Part shown: piece after piece, positions 1 to 9,400 of the stretch
How positions within the stretch are numbered: position 1 is the stretch's first letter
Layout of the letters: each line of letters starts with the position of its first letter
From: CAZNUM01 sp964539305
GTDB lineage: Bacteria > Fidelibacterota > Marinisomatia > Marinisomatales > TCS55
Direction of reading: 5' to 3'
Length of the DNA stretch: 64,000 nt
NCBI GenBank assembly: GCA_964539305.1
Contig: CAZIIM010000006.1
Span: 6,691-70,690 of the forward strand
Notes under the pieces: generated by a model
What the model was told of the DNA's origin: nothing
Database searches by the model: none
Seen by the model: the letters and a program-made list of their open reading frames with translations, nothing else
Program-made: the position numbers and the translations under genes

Positions 1-184
1 TTTTTTCATTGATCCGTGGGAAAATATTGGGAGAATATAAGGGAATAAAAATTCATTCCATTTACCGAATCTTTATCAAGTACCTTAGATGTAAGGATCA
101 TTCATTTTTTATTTTAAAAGTCGTAGCAGTTTTTATTAATATCCATCCAGTATATTTGACAGTAAAAAAGCAACCGGCAACCCA
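1..184. other. AT-rich leader, no gene
   Basis: This stretch is clearly richer in A and T than the genes that follow and has no coding frame that I can support. A TTGACA hexamer at about 156-161 could be a -35 box, but I do not see a convincing -10 box at the right spacing, so I do not call a promoter. It probably carries the leader of the membrane-protein trio that starts at 185. Confidence 0.3.
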
Positions 185-901
185 TTGATTCCCCACGAAA
201 TACTACCCACTTTTTCTCAGCTCTGGTGGCAGGCGATTCTCTCCTCAGCGGCAGTTATTACCGTATTACTGGTTTACGCTAAACAGTTGAATAAAGATCA
301 GTTGGAGGTGATGGCGAAGGTCGTTGGAGTCATCTTGATCGGGCGGGAGATCTTTGTTCACCCCTATGAAATGTACCTGGGCGTCTGGACGGTAAAAAGC
401 AGCCTGCCCCTGCAGATGTGCGGCTTATCATCCATCATGTCTGGTGTCATCTTGTTTTACCGTAGGCAATGGCTGTACGAGCTCCTGTATTTCTGGGGCA
501 TCCCCGGCGCTTTCCATTCCTTTTTAACACCTGAATTCACCCAGGGAACCCATGGCTGGCTATTCTATGATTATTTTCTGGCCCACGGCGGCATTATTTT
601 CAGCGCCTTGTTCTGCTCCCTTTATTTAGGCTTTAAACCCCGGAAAGGCTCCTGGTGGAAGATCTTTCTCTGGACCCAGCTCACCCTGCCCATCATTGGT
701 GGCATTAACTGGCTTCTGGACGCCAATTACATGTACATTTGTGAGGCTCCGCTGGTGAAAAATCCCTTTGTCTGGGGGAAGTTCCCCTTTCATCTGATTG
801 GGTTTGAAGTGGCCGGGTTACTCCACTTTTTCCTGGTTTACATCCCCTACGGAATCAAATATCGCCGGGAGCATGAAACTCCAGAACCTGGCGTTATTTG
901 A
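185..901 (+). CDS. TIGR02206/YwaF-type integral membrane protein, copy 1
   Basis: A 238-residue protein with about six or seven hydrophobic segments. It carries the landmarks shared by this family: a His/Gln-x-Cys motif in a membrane helix (LPLQMCG near residue 77), a glycine/proline-rich helix ending in LTPEF, and an Asn-Tyr-Met-Tyr-x-Cys motif (NYMYICEAP near residue 181). Function is unknown for the whole family. The start is a TTG, since no ATG lies in the first 40 codons and the hydrophobic N-terminus begins there; no clear ribosome site precedes it. The end overlaps the next gene by 29 bases. It is the first of three tandem paralogues. Confidence 0.8.
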   Translation: MIPHEILPTFSQLWWQAILSSAAVITVLLVYAKQLNKDQLEVMAKVVGVILIGREIFVHPYEMYLGVWTVKSSLPLQMCGLSSIMSGVILFYRRQWLYELLYFWGIPGAFHSFLTPEFTQGTHGWLFYDYFLAHGGIIFSALFCSLYLGFKPRKGSWWKIFLWTQLTLPIIGGINWLLDANYMYICEAPLVKNPFVWGKFPFHLIGFEVAGLLHFFLVYIPYGIKYRREHETPEPGVI

Positions 902-1577
902 CTACCATCACCTGCTTGCCCTGGGATTCAGCCTGGCGGCCTGGGTGGGAATCCCCTGGGCGGGCCGTCGCTTCCTGACGGCGAAACGTCAACAACAAAC
1001 CGTCCACTTTCTGGTCCTGTTTGCCATCATCCAGGAAATGGTAGACTACTGGAACCGGATGCAGGTGCGCCCCCTTTCCTGGGAACTGGACCTGCCGTTT
1101 CATGTCTGTCATTATGCCCTTATTTTTGCGACGATTGCGTTGTTCACGAAGAACCAGTACCTGTTTGAATTTTCCTACCTGATCGGAATGACAGCCGCCC
1201 TTCAGGCGCTTCTGACTCCGGATATGACCGATTTTGACAACTGGACCAGTTTTATCACTTTTTTTATTCACCATGCTCTGATTATTCTGTTCTGCCTCTG
1301 GTTGATTGTGGTGGAGGGGATGCGAACCACCAAAGGAGCCGTCTTCCGGACCATGGTGCTCGTGAACCTGATGATTATCCCGGCGGGAATCGTGAACTGG
1401 CTCACCGGTGGGAATTATATGTATCTGTGTACTAAACCACACGTGAATAATCCACTGGTGTTTGGCAACTGGCCCTGGTATTTACTCAATTTTGAAGTGC
1501 TGGGGTTCCTGCTTATGTGTCTGTTCAATCTTCCGATGGTGCTGGGAAGACGAAAAATGGCTTTGAATCATGAGTGA
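873..1577 (+). CDS. TIGR02206/YwaF-type integral membrane protein, copy 2
   Basis: A paralogue of the preceding gene, about 234 residues, with the same helix pattern and landmarks: LPFHVCHY, LLTPDM, and NYMYLCTKP. It differs by carrying His on both sides of the first cysteine. An in-frame frame opens further upstream at 798, but I choose the ATG at 873 because it has a GGGAG ribosome site just before it and because the earlier codons lie wholly inside the previous gene and do not resemble the family. It overlaps copy 1 by 29 bases and copy 3 by 8, so the three are almost certainly translated from one message. Confidence 0.8.
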   Translation: MKLQNLALFDYHHLLALGFSLAAWVGIPWAGRRFLTAKRQQQTVHFLVLFAIIQEMVDYWNRMQVRPLSWELDLPFHVCHYALIFATIALFTKNQYLFEFSYLIGMTAALQALLTPDMTDFDNWTSFITFFIHHALIILFCLWLIVVEGMRTTKGAVFRTMVLVNLMIIPAGIVNWLTGGNYMYLCTKPHVNNPLVFGNWPWYLLNFEVLGFLLMCLFNLPMVLGRRKMALNHE

Positions 1578-2253
1578 ATTGTCCCTGTTCAGCGGTCAGC
1601 ATTTACTCTATATTGGCGGCGCACTGGTCGTCTGGATTCTGGTGCCCACCATCGGAAGAACGGTTTTAAACCGGAATCAGCGATTCGTTGTAGTCCTTAT
1701 CCTAATTGGTTTCACCCTGGGGCAGGAAATAACCAATGACCTAATCCGGTGGCGGCAGGGAGTCTGGACGGTGGCGGAAAACCTGCCCCTTCACATGTGC
1801 GGCTTCAGCCTGTTCACCACCACCTACGCCCTGTACACAAAAAACCAGACCGCCTTTGAGCTCTCCTATTTCTGGGGACTGGCGGGGGCGATCCAGGCTA
1901 TTCTGACGCCTGAATTCTCTACCCTGGGACCGCCCATCACCCGTTTCCTGTTCTTTCTCAGTCATACCCTCATCATTCTGAATGTTCTCTGGCTCGTCTT
2001 TGTGGATGGAATGCGCTGCCGGCCGGGATCGCTGCTGAATGTCATTCTTGTCACTAATGGTGTCGCTTTTATCATGACCTTTGTAAACAAAATTCTTCAC
2101 AGCAATTACTGGTTCATTTGTGCTAAACCGGATACAGCCTCCCCCTTTATGATCGGACCCTGGCCCTGGTATTTGATCGGTATTGAAGTCTTCGGTATTC
2201 TGATCCTGGCTGTCATTTATATTCCCATGGTTTTGGCCCGGAAGCGCTCCTAA
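1570..2253 (+). CDS. TIGR02206/YwaF-type integral membrane protein, copy 3
   Basis: The third tandem paralogue, 227 residues. The landmarks are again present (LPLHMCG, ILTPEFS, NYWFICAKP), with Trp-Phe replacing Met-Tyr in the last motif. The ATG at 1570 sits inside the last codons of copy 2, an 8-base overlap. Family function is unknown. Since all three keep the conserved His/Gln-x-Cys and Asn-Tyr motifs, none looks like a decaying copy. They could be subunits of a hetero-oligomer or have different substrates; this is inference. Confidence 0.8.
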   Translation: MSELSLFSGQHLLYIGGALVVWILVPTIGRTVLNRNQRFVVVLILIGFTLGQEITNDLIRWRQGVWTVAENLPLHMCGFSLFTTTYALYTKNQTAFELSYFWGLAGAIQAILTPEFSTLGPPITRFLFFLSHTLIILNVLWLVFVDGMRCRPGSLLNVILVTNGVAFIMTFVNKILHSNYWFICAKPDTASPFMIGPWPWYLIGIEVFGILILAVIYIPMVLARKRS

Positions 2254-2300
2254 AAACCGGCCTAACCCTAATTCCGGTTAATGTAAATTCGACTGTTTCA

Positions 2301-3359
2301 ATGTCCATTCTAATCACGTTCTTTCTGCTGGCACTGGGAATATCCTTTCTCTGTTCCCTTCTGGAGGCCGTTATTTTATCGGTAACCCACTCCCATATCG
2401 GTGTTTTAATCAAGGAAAAGCACCGGACCGGTGACCTGTTGCTGAAGCTGAAAAATGATATTAACAGTCCATTGGCCGCCATTCTCACTCTCAATACGAT
2501 TGCCAATACAGTCGGGGCCACCGTGGTTGGCGCCCAGACGTTAAAATTGTTTGGATCGGGGAAAGTGGCCGTCGCCTCAGCCATTCTCACCTTTTGTATT
2601 CTGGTTTTTTCTGAAATCATCCCGAAAACACTGGGGGCCACCTACTGGCGGAAACTGGCCGTACCGGCGGCCTACACGGTCCAGGTTTTGATCTGGTTTA
2701 CCTACCCGTTCGTATGGCTTTCGGGAACCTTTTCCGGTCAGTTACAGAACCGAAAAGGCCAGCAGAAGAAAGTCAGCCGGGCGGAGATTACGGCGATGGC
2801 AGAACTGGGGGAGGATGAGGGCACCATTGAAGAACATGAAAGTACCATCATCGAAAACCTGTTCCAGCTCAAACGCATAACGGCTGAGGACATTCTGACT
2901 CCCCGGGGCGTCATTTTTGCTTTTGAAAAGAATGCCACCGTCAAGGAAGTGTTGGAGCAGCACGAAGAAATCAATTTTTCCCGGATACCCGTTTATGGCG
3001 AAGACCTGGATGATATTATAGGGATTGTTTACAAGGACGCCTTGTTGGAAGCCATGGCCGATGATCAGTATGACATTACCATGGCGGAATTGGCGGAACC
3101 GGTGGATACGGTCTACGAAAAACAGTCGGTGGAAACGATCCTGGACAAATTCATTAAAAAGCGGTCCCACATGTTCATTGTAAAGGATGAATTCGGTGGA
3201 ACCTCCGGACTGATTACATTGGAGGACTGCATTGAAACGCTTCTGGGGGTGGAAATCATGGACGAGTCGGATGAAGTGGCCGATATGCGGGAACTGGCCA
3301 AGGATCAGCAGCGGCAAAAACGGCGTTCGGAACTGGCCCGCGAGAAAAAACCGGAATAG
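2301..3359 (+). CDS. CNNM/CorC-type membrane protein (DUF21 plus paired CBS domains)
   Basis: A 352-residue protein. Residues 1-140 form a DUF21 membrane domain with about four hydrophobic segments and the family-like stretch FSEIIPKTLGA (near residue 96). A pair of CBS domains follows at about 195-310 (DILTPRGVIFAF, then FIVKDEFGGTSGLITLED). This family is linked to magnesium and other divalent cation transport; CBS pairs usually bind adenine nucleotides. The C-terminal CorC_HlyC domain found in many bacterial members is absent: the protein ends in a charged tail just after the second CBS domain. It starts 47 bases after the membrane-protein trio and may share its transcript. Confidence 0.82.
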   Translation: MSILITFFLLALGISFLCSLLEAVILSVTHSHIGVLIKEKHRTGDLLLKLKNDINSPLAAILTLNTIANTVGATVVGAQTLKLFGSGKVAVASAILTFCILVFSEIIPKTLGATYWRKLAVPAAYTVQVLIWFTYPFVWLSGTFSGQLQNRKGQQKKVSRAEITAMAELGEDEGTIEEHESTIIENLFQLKRITAEDILTPRGVIFAFEKNATVKEVLEQHEEINFSRIPVYGEDLDDIIGIVYKDALLEAMADDQYDITMAELAEPVDTVYEKQSVETILDKFIKKRSHMFIVKDEFGGTSGLITLEDCIETLLGVEIMDESDEVADMRELAKDQQRQKRRSELAREKKPE

Positions 3360-3425
3360 ACGATTCCTACACGGGGCGGAATCCCCCGTTCCATTGCCCC
3401 TCCCGTTGTCCTAAATTTACTGATT

Positions 3426-6400
3426 GTGAAACGTGTCTATCGGATCAGCCTGCTTCTCTTTTTTATGCTCCTGCTGGCCACCTCTGCCGGTAGAATCAAA
3501 TATTTCCTTACAGAACACGATTTTCTCTCCAACCGGCCCGTTCCTGCGTCAGAAGTAGTCCGTCAGGCGCATATCCGGGCGGAATACGACGACCGGGATC
3601 GCCTGGTAGTGAAAATAACGGTGGATGCAACCGGAAAAACCCTCCGGCGGGAAGTTTTTACCTATCCGGATACCTCCGATGAAGTGCGTCAGAAAGAGGT
3701 CTACGACGCGGGAGGGACCTTAAAGTATCGGAGCATTTTTGGTCCTGAGCCTCAGTCCCTCTCCTACATTAATTACGTTTTTGGCCTGGACTCGGTGAAG
3801 CAGTGGAAGGATCGCTTTACAACCAGCGAATTGAATGCCGCCGGTCAGCCGGAAAATTACCGTTTCTTCGATGTGGACGCCTTTGAGTACGGCGGTATGG
3901 AGTTTGATTACGATTCCAGCGGTCGGATGACCCGGCAGGAATGGTTCCGGCGCCCCGATAATAAATCCATGCATCGGTATCTCTATGACTATATCCCGGG
4001 AACCGATATCACCCACATATTTGAATACGATTCCAACGGCGTCCTGGTCATGGATGTGAAATTAAGCGCCGATGGGACGGAAGCGATCCTGTCTTTCCTT
4101 GAACCGGAGGATTCCTCCATCGTGAATACAGCCGAAGTCGTGTTTAATCTTGACGGAAATCTGGCGTGGGGTCAGTTAAGCTGGATTCAAACGGAAACAG
4201 CAGATACCCAGACCATAACCTTCGATAATTCTACGCTGTCAAAGGGTACCCATAGCGTCGGTATTCCTGAAGGGATGGTGCTGCGGGACAGTGCCCGGTA
4301 CACCATCCTGTTTGACGGTATGGGCACCAAGGGTTATCGGGCTACTTCCCGCCAGATTCGGGATGTGACCTACGATATTAGTCCGCCGCTAATGGACCTC
4401 TGGGTAGACCGTTATATTCATGAACCGGTTTTTACCTTTTCTTCCACCGAACCACTGGATTCGGCCTTCCTGGTGTGGCAGGCCGATTCCCTGCCGGCTG
4501 ATACCATTTCTTTTGAAGCAGAGGAATTGGCTGCCCAATCTGAACCGGTCATCCTGAACCATCAATCCCCTCTATTAGATGGGCATTGGTACCGGGTGCA
4601 ACTCTTTGGATATGACCAGGCGGGAAATTTATCTTCGCCGGGTGTCGTGGACAGTGTGTATTATGATGTTACACCGGCCCTGGTCACAATTGATACACCC
4701 TCCACCGGCGATTATCTGAATCATCAGGTTTTAAGTTTCCGGGTGAATGAAGCCGTACAGCACTGGCGAGTGGAATGGGTCTGGCAGGGAGGGGTCGCCG
4801 ACGATCGGGCGCCCTATGAACTGGATTTCAGCGATACGGTTGACGCAGAAACGCCGGAAGTGACAGATTTACAGACTTATTTTCAACCGGTGGATGGCGG
4901 AATCTATGGTATTAGAATCGTAATCACCGACCTGGCCGGCAATGTTTCCGAACCAACCGGTGTAGATTCCATCCACTATGATGTTTCTCCGCCAGTCCTG
5001 ACCATGATCTTCCCCTACGACGGTGCCGCTATCAAGGATCCCACCGTTTCTTACGCCGTAAATGAACCGCTTCAGGCCGGGGAGTTCCTCTGGACCCAAA
5101 CTGCCGGTACCCCCGATTCCCTTTCGCCACAGATCGTGACCCTGGTGGGGGAAGAACTGGCACCAAAGGAGAAAATACACATTACCCTGGTAAATGCGCC
5201 CCGATTGGCCGACGGAGCGTACTATGCCCTGACCCTGACTGGGAGGGACCGGGCTGGAAACGATAGTGAACCGGTCGTGGTAAACCAGATTCTCTTTGAC
5301 GCCAGTCCACCCGTATTTTCGCGAATTGAACCGGATTCAGGAGCAGCCCTCAATTCTATGGAACTTTCCTATGAAATCTCTGAAAATTTGGACAAAGGTT
5401 CCGTCTTGTGGGTCAATACAGGGGGAAGTCCTGACCCGGATGCACCACACCTGGCCGTCTTGGAAGGGCAGGAGCTGATCGGTGAATTCCATGATCACAT
5501 TCGACTGATGAACGAACCCCGCTTACATGACGGTTCAGTTTATACCCTGTTTTTCACCGGGTCGGACCGGGCCGGGAATCTGGCGGATACTGTGAAAATA
5601 CCGGATGTACTCTATGATTTCACAGTCCCCGAAATTGTCATCGAATATCCGCAACAGCGTTCCATTTCCAATTCTCTTGCCATGGACTATACCTTGTCGG
5701 AAGATCTGGATCGGGCCACCTTTAAGTGGATCTGGCTGGGTGGCGATCCAGACAGCCTTGCACCTTACACCGTGGAACTGGCGGGGGATCAACTCTCGCA
5801 GGGTCGCCATGAAGCTGTATTGCTGGACAGCATGCCCGAATTCCGGGAGAATGCCCTCTACACGTTAATCGTGAAGGGGTTTGACAGGGCGGGTAACCGT
5901 TCAAAACCGCGAATGGTTCCCGGTCTGCAGTACGATTTTACCCCTCCGGTGATTACCTGGTACAAGCCGGAAGACGATACAGCGGTGAATCATAAACAAG
6001 TTCACTATGCCGTGAGTGAACTGTTGGCTGAGGGAAGCATCACCTGGGTCTGGGCTGGTGGGAATCCCGATCCGGATTCCCTTCATGTGGTTGCCCTCTC
6101 CGGTGCAGAATTGTATGGTCAGGAGCACCCCCTCGGTAACTTGATTTCCAGCCCTCCGCTGGTGGACGGTGCCTGGTACAATATTCTGTTCTCAGGGGTG
6201 GATCCCGCCGGTAACCAATCGAATGTGATTTCTGTCAATCATATTTACTACGACATAACTGCCCCCGTTATTCGAACCACTGCCCCGAATGAGTACACTT
6301 ACATTGCTTCCCCCGTCGTCCAGTACGAATTGTCAGAAACGCTTTATCAGGGCAAAATCACCTTTACCCGCACGTCGGGGAGTGCCGATCCCGATTCCCC

Positions 6401-9400
6401 CCATATTATTGAAATGGATTCCACCCTGAAGGCGGCGGGAGTCCATGGATCCGCCTTGTCAAAGGGAGGCCCTGAACTGGTGGAAGGGGCAGTTTACACC
6501 ATTACTTTGGAAGGAAGGGACCAGGCTGGGAACAGGGCCCGTACGGTCCAGATTCAGGGTGTGATTTATGACGCTACACCGCCCACCCTAACCGTTTCCT
6601 ACCCGGAAAAGAATACAGCCATCAACCGGGCGTTGGTATCCTACGAAAACAGTGAAAACCTGAAACAGGCCTCTATGATCTGGACCCGCATCGGTGGAAC
6701 GGCAGATCCCGGTTCCCCGCATCAAATAACCCTCACCGGAGATGAACTCAAACAAGGCAATTTTAAAGATCATGCTTTTAATCAATCCTTGAATCTGGTG
6801 GATGGGTCGGTTTACCGGCTGACCTTTTTTGGATCGGATTTTGCAGGGAATTCCAGTGATACGGTGCGGGTGGATTCCATTACTTATGATGTGACACCCC
6901 CCGTACTCGCCTTTATTTCGCCCACTTCGGATATTTTTACCACGGAATCGGATTTACTCTATTCTATCTCTGAGGACCTGACCCAGGGCCGTCTCGTATG
7001 GGAAGGTACCGGGCCGGATGGAGAACAATTACTGGATGTTTTCGATTTAACCGGCCCTGCAGCCAAAGCAGGCGAACACCATTCCGATTCTTTCTATATC
7101 CCCGATCTTCAGGATGGAGCTGACTACACCATTACCCTGGAGGGGGAGGACGCCGCCGGTAACAAGGGCACCACAGCCCGACTGACCCATTATCGCATTG
7201 ACCGCACCCCGCCTGCAATTTCCGGATTTACCGTGACGGATCGTGCTTTTATCCGGAAACTGGAGTTTGGTTGGGAACTGTCGGAAGACGTGGCATCCGG
7301 CTCCCTGCTTTTTCATTCACTCTCAGGAACGGAAGAATTAACCGTGCCTTTAGAGGAGCAGGAGCGCCAGGCCGGTATCAGACCACCGGGGATCCTGAGT
7401 TCACCACTATCATTGAAAGACGGAATGAAGTACCGGATTCAAATGGTGGTGATTGATTTTGCCGGGAATATGTCGGATACTCTGACCATTGACAGTGTGA
7501 CTTACGATATTTCACCGCCCGAACTGACCCTGATTTATCCCTTGGACGGTGCCCACATCCGGGAAAAGCGTGTGGAATATCAAACCAATGAATTACTCGT
7601 TGAGGCCCGGATTGTCTGGAAGGGGGTGGACGAAACCCCAGTTGAAGTCCCGCTCACGGGCGAAAATCTTGAGGTTGGTAAACATCAACTCTTGAACACC
7701 TCCCTGTCGCTGACGGAAAATACTCCACTGGAGGTCTTTGTCACCGGCATGGACCGGGCGGGGAATGTATCTTCATCCGATTCAGTCAGAAAGGTGATTT
7801 TTGATCAGACTCCCCCGATCTTGGCAATCCTGGGACCGGCTTCGAATAGCGCCGTCAACCATACCCGGATCAGTTACTCCACCAGTGAGACCTTATCTTT
7901 CGCTTCCCTCCAGTGGGAACCGTTGGAAAACGATAAGCACGAAACACCTTATTCCGTGGAACTTACAGGTGCAGATTTGGAAACGGGTGAACATCTTGAT
8001 ATTGAATTTTCGATCCCACCGGATCTGAAGGATGGAAGTCGTTACGCCATTCGTTTAACGGGTAAAGATCTGTCCGGTAATGAAGGTCAACCGGCCACGG
8101 TCGAAAATATCCTCTATGATATTACGCCACCCCGATTCACTGACATTGCCCCCGTGGACAGCCAGTATATCCGGGAAGTGAATATATCCTATACTCTTTC
8201 AGAAGATTTGAAATCGGGCCAGATCATTTTTGAAAATATTGGAGGAACTGGTGATTCCCAGAAGCGGCGGGTCGTCAATCTGGTAGGCAAACGAAAATTG
8301 AAAGGACCGGGTGGGGGATTGATCCCGTCCAGTCTGGTTTCTCTGGTGAACGGGGGTATTTACCGGATTCGTTTTGAAGGTGTGGATTCTGCCGGGAACG
8401 TAACACCGGAGACGCTTATTAATCAGGTAACATTTGATAATGAGCCACCGGTCATTGCTTTAACCGCTCCAACCAGCCATTCCTTTGTGAACTCCACTCT
8501 GATTTCCTACTCATTCAGTGAAGATCTGGACGAGGCCGAAATAATACTGGAACAGATTGGCGGTGCATCGGTGCCGAAGTCTCCGGTCACTGTATCCCTT
8601 TCTTCATCTGATCGTAAAATAGGTGTTTATACAGATCGTACGATTCCGGGACTGGAAACCTGGGTGGATGGAGCCGTTTATCGTATTACAATCAGGGGAC
8701 ATGACAAAGCCGGTAATGAAGCTGAACCAGCTATTGCGGATGGCATAACCTACGATATTACCCCTCCGGTGATTACCTTAAATAATCCACTGAGTAACAG
8801 TGCAGTAAACTATCAGGCATTAAGTTATACTTTAAGTGAAGATTTACTGGAAGGCGTTGTTTCCTACTCCGGAATCACAGGCGGTGGTGAAGCCATGGTC
8901 TCGTACGACGTTGAACTGACCGGAAATGAATTGTCCGCCGGTAAGAAAGATAGTATTGAATTAACGAATGGAAGACCGTGGATTAACGGGAATATTTATT
9001 CCATGACTCTGAGTGGTGTTGACCAGGCCGGGAATCAGGGGGAAAATGCGACGGTGGAGAATGTTCTCTACGACAATGTTCCACCGGAAGCTTCCCTAAG
9101 TAAACCGATTGACGGGGAACAGATCAAGGATACAAAAATCACCTATCTGCTTTCAGAGGATTTGGAAACGGGGTTTGCCGTATTTACCCAAACAGGGGGG
9201 ACGGTGGATCCCTCATCGCCCCATAAAATCCCGCTGGATCTCCAGCAGCGCAAGCAAGGGCTTCACACGGATGTGGATCTCCATTTGGAAGAGCTGCTGG
9301 CTGATGGAGGGCGATATGCAGTAACCATCGCCGGGGCAGACCGGGCCGGGAATGCGGTAACCATTACACCCGTTCAGGATATTCTATTTGATGTCCGGCC

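Noticed and set aside
894..1442. Minus-strand open frame of 182 codons across the second membrane protein
   Set aside because: It is a shadow of a well-supported gene, with unusual composition and no recognisable domain.
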